A stretch of 64,000 bases of DNA from contig CM035235.1 in the NCBI GenBank assembly GCA_020226215.1, forward strand, positions 74,425,283 to 74,489,282, given 5' to 3'. Numbering within the stretch: the stretch's first letter is position 1; every line of letters starts with the position of its first letter. This document shows, in pieces, positions 12,169 to 24,380 of this stretch. The notes below the pieces were generated by a model. That model worked only from the letters and a program-made list of their open reading frames with translations. It was not told where the DNA came from and ran no database searches. Position numbers and translations under genes: made by a program. Source of the DNA: Sindora glabra (taxonomy: Eukaryota; Streptophyta; Magnoliopsida; Fabales; Fabaceae).

Positions 12169-13722
12169 TTATTCTCTACTTTCAACCCTTTTCTCGATCC
12201 TCACCGGAAACCCGCCCTTCATTTTGGACGTCAAGAACGCAATGAACTCCGGCTCCACCCCCTCAGCCTCTGCTGGCACCACCCTGAACCGCCTTAAAAT
12301 TCCCGCCACCAACCTTTTCATCTGCAAAAATGCCATTTCCTTCCCCAAACAAATCCGGGGACCTGCCTGAAACACCGGATAGCTGAATGAATCCCTTGCC
12401 ACAAATTTCCACTTGCCTGTACCCGAATCCGGTGTCTTAAGCCGCTCCAACCACCTCTCGGGTCGAAACTCAGCCCAATCCGGACCCCACAGCTCTTCCA
12501 ATCTACCCATAGCATATACATGATACGTCACTCTCATCCCCCTCTTCACCACCGTCCCGTCCGGCAAAACGTCGTCCTCAGCAGCCTCCTTCGTATCCAT
12601 CGGCACCGGAGGGTAGAGCCTCATGCTTTCCGACAAAGCAGCGTGAGTATAAACCATGTCCTTAACTTCATCGTACACGGAGGCTTCGGATTTTTCTCTA
12701 ATTTCCTTAAGAATCTCGTGCTCTACTTCTGGGTTCTTCGATAATAGCCAGAAAAACCAGGTGAGAGCCGCCGAAGTCGTGTCCTTTCCGGCCAATATGA
12801 TACTTATAACTACATCCGTCACAAATTCCTCCTCGGAATGCCCCGAGCTCAGAAACCGTGAGAGCATGTCCAGTGAATCAAGCGAAGCCTTTTCGTGGAG
12901 TTCTTGTTTCTTTTCTCTGATGATTTTCTTAGCAAATTCACGAACTTCAGAAATCGCAGCTCTCAGCTGATTCTCAGATCCTATGTTGAATTGCTTCTGG
13001 ATTTTCCAGAATATGGGAGCTTCGTGTCTGAACCTTTTGCTGCTAATTTCCGTAGCATATTCAAAAGCCTGCGCGAACTTGGTTTGCTCCAGAGATGGGG
13101 ACAGATATGCCGGGTCGTACCCGAATGCTATTTTGCAAATGTTGTCGAATGCGAATCGTTGGAGGATGTCTTGGAAATCAAGCACTCTGTTTTCAGCGGC
13201 TGCGGTACCGAGAATGGGCACGAGCTGGTCGGAAATTTCAGTGTCTACAACTTGTTCGACGAACTTACGCAGGGATTTTGTGTTAAATTCGTGACTAGCG
13301 ACTTGCCTCTGGAATTTCCAGGTTTGACCGTCGGCGTTGAAGATTCCATTGCCTAGAAAATCGGTGAGGGTAGTGCGAAAGCTGTCTCCTTTCTGATAAA
13401 TGAGAAAATGGGTTTTGAGAATGTGTTCGACGACGGCGGGATTGGCGGTGATGACCTGTCGCTGGCCGCCGAGACGGTGGAGGGTGAAGGTGTTGGAGGG
13501 TGAGATTAGAAGAATTTCAGAAAACCATTGTATCCGGCGCCCGGCGTTGGCTATGATGTCAAGATAGGAACCGATTATGGGATAAGATTTTGGGATAGTG
13601 ACGGTGGAGGATGGGAGAGGCTTCTTGTTGTGATTTGAGGAAGAAGCTCTGAGTTTGAGAAAGAGGAAGAGAGCAGGAAGAAGAAAGAAGAGGAAGTAAG
13701 GAGCTAAGAGTTGAATAAACAT
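12169..13722 (-). CDS. CYP94A-type cytochrome P450, fatty-acid omega-hydroxylase, tandem copy 1
   Basis: Single-exon gene of 517 codons, the usual length for plant CYP94. The family hydroxylates the omega end of medium/long fatty acids (cutin and signalling lipids); some CYP94 members act on jasmonoyl-isoleucine. Visible parts: hydrophobic ER signal anchor at residues 4-23; proline-containing hinge (about 43-48); B-C region with FLGNGIFNADG (122-132); I-helix AGKDTTSA (311-318); ExxR as ESMR (365-368); FRPER (419-423); haem loop FQAGPRICLG with Cys458. GKDTTSAALTWFFWLL and SESMRLYPPVPMD match CYP94A rather than CYP94B/C as I know them. The start is the first Met, placed directly before the anchor. 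Residues GRRIQWF (61-67) match the family norm, while Leu107 in THFLIYQKG replaces the usual Pro. The second copy at 24848 differs at 11 residues, nine of them before 116. The exact substrate cannot be told from sequence. Confidence 0.95.
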   Translation of the reverse strand: MFIQLLAPYFLFFLLPALFLFLKLRASSSNHNKKPLPSSTVTIPKSYPIIGSYLDIIANAGRRIQWFSEILLISPSNTFTLHRLGGQRQVITANPAVVEHILKTHFLIYQKGDSFRTTLTDFLGNGIFNADGQTWKFQRQVASHEFNTKSLRKFVEQVVDTEISDQLVPILGTAAAENRVLDFQDILQRFAFDNICKIAFGYDPAYLSPSLEQTKFAQAFEYATEISSKRFRHEAPIFWKIQKQFNIGSENQLRAAISEVREFAKKIIREKKQELHEKASLDSLDMLSRFLSSGHSEEEFVTDVVISIILAGKDTTSAALTWFFWLLSKNPEVEHEILKEIREKSEASVYDEVKDMVYTHAALSESMRLYPPVPMDTKEAAEDDVLPDGTVVKRGMRVTYHVYAMGRLEELWGPDWAEFRPERWLERLKTPDSGTGKWKFVARDSFSYPVFQAGPRICLGKEMAFLQMKRLVAGILRRFRVVPAEAEGVEPEFIAFLTSKMKGGFPVRIEKRVESRE

Positions 13723-14519
13723 TTTTGAAAGTTGGAGAGAAGGAGAAGCAGAACCGATGTGAGTAAGTTTGAATGGCTATTTGATTATTTATATTTTATA
13801 GTTGGAATCAGAATCAGCCAGTTTCGTAAGGGATGTCGTCAGCTATCAATTACCAAACTGAATCTTCGGAACCCCGAAACAATGCGCGTCGGCCTTCTGT
13901 GTCTTGCGTTCTTAGGAGATAGTAATGTCGTCAGCAATGACTAGAAATACACGCAGAAATTTCTCTGCAACGTACCGTGTTGGTCTTCAATCTAGATGCC
14001 TTGGTTGGCAACCTTTTTCCGGAAAAAAATAGTGGGCAAAGCAATGCATCTTTACTCGAATGAAAATTCTTAGATACACTTTTCATATATGTACTGGATC
14101 AGAATAAAAAAATAATATATTACATAATACTTAAAAATTTTAAAAAGAGTGCAAAATCTTACCCTAAAAATATTGTTTTTTAATATCTCTATTATTATTA
14201 TTATTATTAAATACATAAAAGTGATTAATTATTTTATAATTTTTTATTTTTGAAAGAGATGACTAAAGAAATCAACTGCTTTTTATTAATCAGCAACACG
14301 CGTGGGTTCACCCATATGCATGTTTTAATTTTCCTTTTTTTTGACATAAAACATGCAAATATTATCGTAAAGGTCATAAAATAATATATTTATAGTATAA
14401 CCTAATTATATTACTTTTTGTATGGTTTAATATTTGATTTGTCATTTAATCATATAAAATTATGTATATTTAAATGAAAATATAAATCACATGCAATAAG
14501 GTCATACTCTTCCTAATGC
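13723..14519. promoter_or_regulatory. Upstream region of CYP94A copy 1
   Basis: The 5' flank of the minus-strand gene. The first ~250 bases are purine-rich near the start, then mixed; from about 14090 it is AT-rich with ATT repeats near 14195. It is nearly identical to 26402-27200, and more distantly related to the flank of the broken copy at 43990-44900. I could not pick a convincing single TATA box. Confidence 0.4.
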
Positions 14520-15026
14520 TTGTACATCTCTTATAACGACAAAATTTATATCACAAATTGTGAATATAACAACATATGTTATAATCATTATGTATATTAT
14601 ATTTTTCATCATCAATATCATTCCTATGCAAATGTCATGTAACAAAATCATACTTTTACACAATATTTCTTATAATTCATTTGATTGCAGAACTTATGCC
14701 ACTATTAATAAACATGACAGCATTTGTTATGTTCATTATATGTATTCTTAATTGTTATTAATATCACTCCCAATCAAACTCTAATATAAATCATATTCTA
14801 ATATAATCTTTTCTTACTTTATATGATTGTTAAACTTATATCACTACTTGCAAATATGATAACATGCATTCTAAACGACTATCATGCACATCATATTGCT
14901 GAGAGTATACATATAATGAATGAATCTATCATAAAATTATATAACAAAATCACACTCTTTAACAATATTATCATATTTTACATAATTGCAAAATTTATAA
15001 CACTACTTATGAACATAATGATAGTA
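14520..15026. repeat. ~150-bp degenerate array upstream of CYP94A copy 1
   Basis: Same repeat family as at 1-1060 ('cgacaaaatttatatcacaa', 'cagaacttatgccactatta', 'gttaaacttatatcactact'). The array resumes after the 2.0-kb insertion, at about 17032-17200. No genes are seen. Confidence 0.5.
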
Positions 15027-17031
15027 TGTCACACCCCTAATATTTTGAGATTTTATTTCATTTATTTTATTAGCGGTTACGTAAATAAACTAGTAATTAG
15101 AATAATTAAGAATAAGTTTAAAGAAATGTTTAAGTTAAAGAGAATAGGATTTTATACTAAAAATAGCTAGAATGTGCTCCTATGGAAGGATGGGTGAACT
15201 GAAATTTAAATGAGGATGCATAGAGGAGATTTAAAGAATTGATTTCCAACTTTACCCTTAAAAGAATTTCCTTTTTTATTACTTAGCCTACACACAATCA
15301 TTTATCCATATTTCTCTCTTCTCTCTTCTTTCCATCGGGCTTTCTCTCTCATACCATCTTCATCGTATTTTTTCAATTCAAGTAAATTCACAATAATCTA
15401 GCCAAGATTTCTAGATAATTGCTATCATTATTTCTTCTATCATTAATTTTTAGACTAGGGTTTGAGCTTTCATAATAAAAGAGGGAGTTAAGGTAATTTA
15501 TTGATTATTCTTTATATGATAATATGAATAGGTTATCATTTCTTTAACTAGCAACTTCAACTTCAACTTCAAATTCATCCTTCCATCTCCTCTATGTTCA
15601 TTAGGTAAGTGAATAACTATTTAGGATTATGAATTATAGGTATTGTTTATTAAATTATTGTGCATGGATGACTAAAGATGAAATTAGAAGTTTAAACTAA
15701 TTCCTTGATGGTAGTGTTAGTTGTTGTTTATTGTTATGATTGGGAAAGATTGATAAATAGAGTTTGTGAGTTAAATTGATAAGTTAATTAGGTATATATG
15801 GAATTTGAAAGAGAAATCTAGGTTAAGCAGATGAATTTTGTGATGAATTGGAAATTTCTAACTCCATACTCAAGTATAATACTTAAGTATTGCCTTAAAA
15901 TTGAGTTTGTAGAGCTAATACCCAAATACTATATTTGAGTAATTGAGAACCCTTTCGTCTTTTCCCACTAATAGTTGAGTATAGTACTTGTATGGTGAGA
16001 AAGACTTTCCAAACAGCTATACTCAAGTATTAACATGCCCTAAACTTTTAAGTTGCCTATACTTGATTATAATAGTCGAGTATGGACTTTATTTTAAGAG
16101 TTTCATAGTTGGATACCATACTTGATTATGCTTAAGTAATTATATTGGTTCCTTCCTTTGATCTTAATATAATGCCATGGTATGTACGATTATAAAATTT
16201 TTGGCTTAAACATGCATAGTATAATGTAAATATATGATTACCTATATTGCAATTGTTAAGTGTTAATGGTATGGATTAATTGTGATGAGATAAATGATGA
16301 ATAGTATTAATGAAATGAAAGATTAAGTTAGGATGATGTGCATATAGAATTTTGATATATGTTCTAGATCCAGAAATCTATTTGTAAAAGAATAAAGCAG
16401 ATCTTGAAGGGACAAAAATGTCATTTAAGAAGGAATAAGAATGATTTGAAATGGCATAAGGTGGTTTAATTATTATTTTTTTAATTATCTAATTGCCTGT
16501 TGATTTGTTTATATAGTATAAGTTTTGTTAAGGTAAAATATGATTATATCCATATGCTATATTAACTATTTGCTCTTATATATATCCTAATAGGTTATAT
16601 ACTTATTGAGAATTTGTCTTACTCTTTTTACTTTAAATGTTTTATAAATGCTTTTATGAAAGTTCTTTATCCACCACTAATGATCCAAAGATAAGGATTT
16701 TCTTAGAGCAGCCATGATTCCTATAGAATATAGCCATGATTTTTATCAAATATGGCTTAGTAAAGGGAATTAGAAGTTTGTATATGATATTTTGAACATG
16801 CTACTTCATAAATTACTATTGTAAATATAAAAAGCATATGTATATAAAATCAATTAAGTTTTCCTAAATTTTAGTTATTAGTATTTGTGCTGTGATGTCA
16901 CATTAAGTGTAATACGCTTATGAAAATTAGAAAACAAAATCAATATTGATTGCGACTCACATTAGGTTAAGTAGAGTTATGAAAATTAAGAAATGGAATT
17001 TACACAAATCACGAACTAGTGAGTTGTGATG
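15027..17031. mobile_element. 2.0-kb unclassified insertion, copy 1
   Basis: The sequence interrupts the AT-rich array. The UAP-side copies run on across this point ('aataacaatattactaattt'), whereas here 'TGTCACACCCC' begins and 'GAGTTGTGATG' ends 2.0 kb later. Flanks TAGTAT and TAATAT resemble an imperfect 6-base target duplication. The TGTCAC start recalls plant LTRs and an internal 'aggtaagtgaat' recalls a 5' splice site, but no clean LTR end, polypurine tract or frame is seen. A cluster of TACTTGAGTA-like words lies at 15865-16145. The same insertion is in unit 2 at 27708-29721, so it predates the tandem duplication. Confidence 0.5.
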
Positions 17032-17200
17032 TAATATTAACTATAATTTTTGTAATGCAAATATATGACCCATGAGCCAAAACAAGCCTATCATAAATTA
17101 TACAGTAAAATCATATTTTAATGAATACTTTTCATACTTCATACAATTATAAAATTTATGCAACTACTTAAGGATATAATAGCATTTTACATAGTATATG

Positions 17201-18234
17201 ACTTTTATAACAAAAAAAAATGATAAAAAATCTTATGTGTGATGAGGAATCTAACCTTTTGTAAAGAGTAAATATAGTATATAGTCCTTTATTTATAAAC
17301 ATGATAATTATTATATTTATCAAAATTTATAATTAACATTGTTAATCCCTTATCTTTTATTTTGCTATAATTATTAACCCTTTTCTTCACATGTAGTACT
17401 AAAATAAATCATAAAATGAAGTTATTTAACTAAAAAGTAAGGATATATTTAGCATTATAAAGGTGTTGTTTAATAATTAATTTCAATATTCTTATTTATT
17501 AATATTTTATGTGAATGGAGGGACGGATATTTATAATAAAAATAAAAATAGGAAATCAATAATACTAATTATAAAATTTGATTAATATAATATTCATCAA
17601 CTTTTTAAATAAGAGACTAATGCTTTGTTTGGCTAGGGGTGAAAATGGAGGGAAAAAAATTGAAGGTGAAAGGAAATAGAAATGGAAAGGAAAGAAATTA
17701 GAGGTGAAAGAGTTTTACCTTGGATTATTTGGAATTGGTGAAAATGGGAGAAGAAGAAATAGGAGTAAAATTGATTTCATTTCTTTGGAATGAGTAAAAA
17801 TAGGTGAGGAAGAAAATAGAATTGAATCAAATGATTATAATACTATTATAATATATTATAAGGAAATAGTTATATTATTAATTCATCAAACTCAATTAAA
17901 AATTAATGATATGTTGATAAAATATTTTTTAAATTTGTATATTTAATATTAAATAAATAAAATATTTTTTTTAAATATTCAATAGTGCCCAATTATTTTT
18001 TCAAGTTTGTATATTTAATATTTAATAATGCCCAATTATTATTTTTTGTCCATTATACTTGAAAACTAAACTTTTAATATTTTTTTAATATCATATAAAC
18101 ACAATATTATTTAAATAATATTATGTTCTTTTTTGTAATTTAAGAACTATTTCATTTGTGTCCTATAGATATGAAGATACAGTTATTAATTTTATCATTC
18201 TTTTTCATTTCTCTTCTTGGAAAATTAAAATTAT
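17201..18234. other. AT-rich end of tandem unit 1, no gene
   Basis: Up to about 17616 the sequence is colinear with the spacer near 47.1 kb. From 'gctttgtttggctaggggtg' (about 17622) it becomes a purine-rich GAAA/GGAA stretch of about 220 bases, then very AT-rich DNA to the unit junction. 'TTTGTTTGG' is typical of hAT-like MITE ends, but no partner end is clear. Unit 2 repeats this at 30310-30910. Confidence 0.45.
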
Positions 18235-18676
18235 TAATATCAGCAATTTTAAATATATTATTCTTGATCCATAAATCGAACTAAATAGGAAGTGTCAGAA
18301 ATAGATTTGGTGGCTTAATGCTAATTTAAGTTGTGATTATGGGGAAACAAATTGGAAGCAACTCCTGCAACAATGAATCACACCTAAAATTATGGGGAGA
18401 AACCAGTTTGATGAATGAGGATGTGATTTATAATAGACCTGAAATTTTCGAATTTTGTTGAGGCCTTCGAATAGTTTCATTGGCTCTGTTTGAACACGTG
18501 TTTGAAACCATGAGAGAGATAAACTGACGTTGATGATCTGATCATTGTTTTGGATGTGATTACTTGGATTGTGAAGTTGTCAAGATATATGTGAAAAGCT
18601 CTGTCATCAATTTCTGCGTCAGTAATCCAGTATCATGAAGTGTGGTGCTGACTTTTAATTGTTGTTCTGACACTAG

Positions 18677-20809
18677 GTTGTCTTGATTTCTGCTACTCTT
18701 CCACATGAAATACTGGAGATGACAAATAACTTTATGACAGATGCTGTAAGAATCCTTGTAAAACTGATGAACTAACGCTAGAGGTAAGTGTTTGCCTTCT
18801 ATTATCTTACTGCCATTTCAGTGCGAACTGCACAATGATGTATTTTCCTCCTTATGACAGGGCATCAAGCAATTTTTTGTTGCAGTTGAAAGAGAAGAAC
18901 GGAAGTTCGATACTCTCTGTGATCTTTATGACACCCTTACTATCACTCAAGCAGTTATATTCTGTAACACAAAAAGAAAGGTAATTAAACACCAAAAGGG
19001 CTCACAGGCATACCCTTATATTTCTCTTTCAACCTGCTGGTTAGGTTCCTCTGTCCTATTGATGTCCCAGAATATCTGAATGCTATTGGGACAGATGGAT
19101 TGGTTAACTGAAAAGATGCGTGGCCACAATTTCACTGTCTCATCAATGCATGGGGATATGCCTCAGAAAGAAGGAGATGTAATTATGGGAGAGTTTCGTG
19201 CTGGTACAACCCGTGTACTAATAACAACAGATGTGTGGGCTCGTGGCCTTGATGTACAGCAGGCAAGTGGTTACAACTCTGTTTCTCCCTGCCTTTTCCT
19301 TTTGTGTGCGCGTGTAGTCGTATGTTTCCAAGAGTTTCCTCTACCTTGTGTTTCAAGTTGTAGTTGTGTTAACCGGATACCAGATGGATTCTAAGATCTG
19401 CCTCATTATTCTCTTACACATCATGACTCGTGACTCTATGCATGATCCTTTGGTTGTCTGATCTGTTTCTGCTTCTTGGTACAAACTAAAAGACATAGGT
19501 TATAGGACAAAATTGCTTTTGGAATTCAAGATTTATAGTTTTTATGTGTCTAACGTTTAACAATTCTTTTATTAATTGCGATCCTTTATTGGAGGATATA
19601 TTCAAAAGAGATACTAGAAGACTCTGAAAAATTTTTTGGGTAAAATCTTAAAAGGTTATCTTAGCTTAGATGGTTCACTGGAGATATGCTCTTTGATTGA
19701 GTACAATGACGTCGAAATGTAGCTGACCCTATCTAATGGGATAAGGATTTATTCTTATTCTAATTGTGATCTTTTCTTTAGGGATGGCAATTCACCCTAA
19801 ATTTGGAATCCCCTGCAGGGATTGCCCCATTGGACATGGAGAGGAGGATGGGGCAAAAATCATAATCTCCCCCCCCCCCATTCTTGAGATTAAAAAAAAA
19901 TTATTATTTTTAATATGTAATACATTTTAAATAAGAGTATTTGAATATTTTCAAATTATATACTTACAAATTTATTACATTTTATATGTATCAAAAAATA
20001 ATGTATGATTACAAGATAGAGTGGTATCTCAATTTGAGATAAGGAATTTAAAGTATTTGTTAATTATATGTGAATCTAGAACTTTATTTATTTATGTTTG
20101 AGATTACCTAGTAATTATGTATCAATTTGTAACACTTAATTTTTAATATTTGTATTTTTTTCCTTTTTTAACATATTCCAAAAGTCTCTGAGGTATGAGG
20201 CAAGTGCATATTTTATCCCCAGTAATGGAACATGAGGTAAGAGAGGGTTGATTTCCCTACATTTGTTAGAATGATTAATTTTTTTTCTTTGGTTGGGTTT
20301 GCAAATAAATACAAACAAAAGGAATTATGGCCTTGGCCTTAAAATTGGCTGCACAAGTTGATCACTCTGTTGTCAATTGAATTTGATGAGATGCTCTTCC
20401 TGAACCTTGTTTGGATTGTGCAATGAAGAATTTATTGTGTTAATATTGATCCATACATTTTTATTCTATTATCACGTTTCACTTGTCATCAATTATGACC
20501 TTCCAAATAATCGAGAGCTTTATTCATCATATTGATCGATCTGGACGTTTTGGGCGCAAGGTACTGATTTTAGTCTACAGCAATTTCAATTGATTGCTCG
20601 CTTGTTTTTCATTTGAGGTGGTTTGTTGGAGTCGTCTATATCTACTTATTCATTTGCCTTTAATTCTGTTAAGACTGTTAGATACATACTTACTGCGGGT
20701 ATTTCAGAGTGTTGCCATAAATTTTGTCAAGAGTGATGACATCATGACATCAAGATCTTTAGAGATAGAGAGCAATATTACAGTACCCAAATTGATGAAA
20801 TGCCTATGA
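18677..20809 (+). pseudogene. EIF4A3: eIF4A-III pseudogene, 3' half only (tandem copy)
   Basis: Repeats only the exon remnants from motif III onward: about 18677-18783 (VLISATLP...), 18861-18980 (GIKQFFVAVE...), 19095-19262 (DWLTEKMRGHNF... TTDVWARG), about 20484-20562 and about 20710-20809. The 5' exons are missing because the tandem unit begins in the intron after YRYLPPELQ. It shares the frameshift before the LTLE codons and the GC donor at 19263. It keeps VAINFVKSDD in its last exon, where unit 1 reads a stop (TAG), and has Arg where unit 1 has Pro in the VEREE(R/P)KF segment, so the units have drifted separately. It is non-functional. Confidence 0.9.
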
Positions 20810-20819
20810 ATGATGCTGA

Positions 20820-21720
20820 TTTTGGCCTTGACCTGACAACTGAAATAATTAGCTAATTCAATTAATTATTAGTTGATAACTGATTGTATTAATTAAATTG
20901 ATTAATCGATTATATTAATTGCTTGGATAAAAACATTTGATAAAAGTAATTATTTATGATTAGGTGTTTATATATAAAATGACATATAAAAATATGAATA
21001 TATTTTATAAATTATTTGGATATTTTTTTATTTTAATATTTTACATCTTATATGTTATTTAGTAGATTAATTTTTTATAAATAATATATCATTATAATTT
21101 ATTATATATTAAATATTTTTTAAAAATTAAATTAATATATTTTTATAGTAATTAAATCTATCAATAGAAAATCAATAACTATAAAAATGGAAATTGGCTA
21201 ACTATAAAAATGGAAATTGGCTAAAAGCTGGCACAATTGAATTCTTACAAAGATATTTCAAGATGTTTGATCTTGTTGTGAAAAGATTCTAACTTTTTGT
21301 TCTTCTAGGGAGATATGTAGCTACCCTGAAAAGGAAGGTACGTGTTTTTAGAAGTTTAGTACTTGGGGTGGTGTGGTAAAATACATATCAATGGATGAGA
21401 TTACAAAAATCTTAGTAATAATTTGATAATCTTATTCAGTGACTTGTATTTTGTTGTACCATTCTGGATACCAAACTTTAAGGAGCATCTTAGAATTCAC
21501 CGAAAAGAAATATGCAAAAGCACCTAATTCAATTATTTATAAATTTATCTATACTAGTTGAAATCAAAATGTTGCAATATGTATCATTTTTAAAAATAGT
21601 TGGTTGAGAGGTAAAAATTATTTTAAATAATTGCTTAGCAAATAATTGACTTAGTTGATTTAATAAATCAACCGATTAAATTTGCTCTCACCAATTAAAA
21701 GCTATCTGAAATGTTGTATA
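20820..21720. repeat. AT-rich interspersed repeat, copy 2
   Basis: Tandem-unit counterpart of 9484-10370. It contains a local direct duplication of 'ctataaaaatggaaattggc' (about 21178-21222) that unit 1 lacks, and a left-truncated MITE at 21337-21493. Confidence 0.5.
21337..21493. mobile_element. MITE with CACCTTA-type ends, copy 2 (left end damaged)
   Basis: Counterpart of 9992-10145. The left terminal bases are lost ('aaggtacgtgtttttagaag') and the right end reads AGGAGCATCTTA. Confidence 0.55.
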
Positions 21721-22356
21721 TAAACTGCTTTGGATTCAATTGGTCCATGCTGTTCTGCTGTAGCAAGTGATTTTTTTATGTGTTGTAAGTAAGTAAGTGC
21801 AAGAGGGAGAGTTTGATTTTTTCGCAGACAGGGGCATGAGTTGTACCAGAGTCAGCGATTTCTCTTTATTCGATTTCTCTTTATTCATGCGTTGGAGTTG
21901 CCTTTATTTTTTAAATATTAAGAAAACGAAATGAGTTTTTGTAACAAGTAGTGCTATTGGACCTAGAAGGAAAGGAAATATGATTTTTTTTTTTTTTAAA
22001 TCTGAGTAACATCTTTTTTTTCCCCTGTGATATTCACTCTTTTTATTATGAAGCATTTTGTTTCAATATTATGTTTGCGAAACATTAATCTATTTAATTC
22101 TTTTCATAGAGGATGAAATTAAACAAATTACTTATCATATAAATACTAATAAGAGAATAAAATCAGATATATATTTCACAATGATGATTAATATTTTAAT
22201 GTGAGAAATCTTAATATCCTCCTAACGCTAAAACAAACCAGGAGGAAGATGCCAATCCTAAGGCAGCATCAACTGTTCATACTACAAAATCTACATTTGG
22301 ACTTTTAGAATTAGCCCAGTTTTTTAGTAATAATGGTAATCATCACCCTGATTAAC

Positions 22357-23676
22357 AAACGGCCAGGACTACTGTCCCCTCGTCAAAACCGGGGTTAATA
22401 ACCCCCGGATACGTGGCAGCTTCGTTGCCACAGAAGCCACGATAGCCAGGACGAAGACAAAATAATCCAGCTGTCTTGGGGGACTAGAAACGGCTTCATT
22501 ATGTGAAGCAATTGCTCCCTACTTAAATTTGCACATTAATGTAAAATAAGCCACTAATTACACGCTGGTCCGTCCCCTGGACCAAATCGAAGACAAGGCC
22601 GGCTGAAAAAAAAAATAATAATAAATAAATAAATATATATATATATATATTCCAAAGGATTATTAGTGGGCTAATGGAGGGAATTGTTTTCTTAAAGAAA
22701 AATTTTCTCTGTTTATGCTATGAGAAAATTTCTGGGCGTGAAAGCCTTATATAAATTTAAATTTAATAAAAAGTATGTATGTTTATATTATTTATATTAT
22801 TTTTTAAACTTTACAATTTAAATTTTTAAGAAACTTTACTACAATTAAATCTAACTATTTATTTTGAATAAAAACAAAAAATTCTTCTCACTTTAAACAG
22901 AAAATTATAGATTATGATATTAGCAAAAGAGTTATAACTAAAAAATTTATAACATTTTTTCGTGTTACATATTAATATATACAGTTTAAATTTAATTTAT
23001 TAATAGTATAAGATATTTTACACTATCAATAAATGAGAAAAATATATATCATTAAAAAAATAAAAGTAATTAAAAATTTTAATCATAGTAAAAAATTTTA
23101 ATAATTTTTTATTAATATAATAATATATAAACAAATAACAATATAAAAATAATTACGTTAATAATAAATTAAATATATACATATATATATATATATAGTA
23201 TAAATACTATGAAAACATCTTTATATTTAATTAAGAATAGGTCCCGCTTACGTTATTCCCCTTCAAAAAATATACATCACTGAAAAATAAAAATAATTAA
23301 AAAATTTAATTATAGTAAAAAAAATTTTAATAATTTTTTATTAATATAATAGTATATAAACAAGTAATAATATAAAAATAATTACATTGATAATGAATTA
23401 AATATATATACACGTATACACAGTGTAAAAACATCTTTATAATTTAATCCAGAATTGCCCCCCTTATGATGTTCCCCTTGGCCTAACGTGCTACCCCCTG
23501 AAACAAAATTTAATTTTAAGGAAGTAAATTATAATTTTAAAAAGAAGGAAATAAAGGGTTAAATTGTAATTTGAAACAGATTCCATTAACGTGGTTGACA
23601 GCTAACAATAAAATATCAAAGTTGTTGACTGGGGTTAAAAAATCGCAGATTGCAGGTACGTGTGGAAGTCCTGCCC
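22357..23676. mobile_element. 1.3-kb insertion unique to tandem unit 2
   Basis: Unit 1 has the empty site ('ccctgattaacattgtc' near 11000). Here the ATTAAC at 22351-22356 is repeated at 23677-23682, bounding the insert. The ends GGCCAGGACT (22361) and AGTCCTGCCC (23667-23676) are inverted relatives, so it looks like a TIR DNA element. The GC-richer head has hairpins (CCGGGGTTA near 22388; GTGGCA...TGCCAC near 22414). The interior is AT-rich and holds two related ~240-base modules (about 23000-23230 and 23270-23460), each containing 'attttttattaatataata'. No transposase frame is present, so it is non-autonomous; I cannot assign the superfamily. Confidence 0.75.
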
Positions 23677-23934
23677 ATTAACATTATCATAAAAGTAGCC
23701 TTCTATTTTATTTGTCCTTCTGTAGAAAATAAATAATACTACAAAATTGACCAGTCAAAAGTCCATCATCTCACATAAATTTATACAGCATAGGCCCACC
23801 AATCAAAACTCGCCAACTCCAACATTCCGCAAAGCAGAGGATCAAAACCCTCTCCAAAAAGTCATCTCATTACGAGAAATTGACCCTCCGAGAATTTGGA
23901 ACAAATCCAACGGCGCAGAGACCTGGTTAACGGG

Positions 23935-24380
23935 GTCTTCTCCTCTCTCTCTCTCTCTATATATATAACTTTTCACGTTTAGAGAGAGAAAGTGTGGAGA
24001 AAGATATTGTTCTCACTGGTCAACACGTTTCTGCACCGGCAGTTGCCGGTTTCCTGTGACGGCGAACCTGTGGGGCCCACCATCAGCACCACCGCGATGC
24101 TGGCTCGTTTTTCCGTTTCAAAAAAAAATATTAACTTTTGATTATTTTTGGTTTATAATTAATTAATTTTCACAGCTAGAAAAAATTAAGGAACAGTGAA
24201 ATTATTTATAATTTAAGATATGATTTAATGGGAGATAAGGCCATGGAGAGAGGGGTCCTCTCTGAGATTTTGCTCCGAACCCAAAACCAAAACTCCATCT
24301 GATTCGCAGGCACAATCTGAGGAGCCAACCAACCTTAAAAGTATGCAATCGGGAACTTCTGCATTTTCAGCATCGAAAGG
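23935..24380 (+). promoter_or_regulatory. Promoter/5'-leader-like relic, tandem copy
   Basis: Same block as 11215-11710: CT repeat, TATATATATAA, ACGT cores and short ATG-led frames. It has small differences (for example 3 extra bases before ATGCAATCGGG). No gene follows on this strand. Confidence 0.35.

Larger units (their letters stand above)
6894..18237. repeat. Direct tandem duplication, unit 1 (~11.34 kb)
   Basis: The sequence starting at 'taatatcagcaattttaa' (6894) restarts at 18235 and runs colinearly to about 30911. The unit contains the eIF4A-III 3' half, an AT-rich repeat, one CYP94A gene, its upstream spacer and a 2.0-kb insertion. The junction 18235-18237 (TAA) is shared by the unit's start and its end, so the duplication border shows 3 bases of microhomology. 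By eye the two units differ only by scattered substitutions and small indels, plus one 1.3-kb insertion in unit 2. Confidence 0.93.

Noticed and set aside
12895..13356. Open frames of up to 153 codons on the plus strand across the CYP94A genes (also 25574-26035)
   Set aside because: They lie antisense to a clear P450 frame, are GC-related shadows, and show no domain of their own.
15027..17031. Solo LTR of a retrotransposon
   Set aside because: The TGTCAC start is LTR-like, but no matching ...CA end with an exact 5-bp duplication was found, so it is left unclassified.
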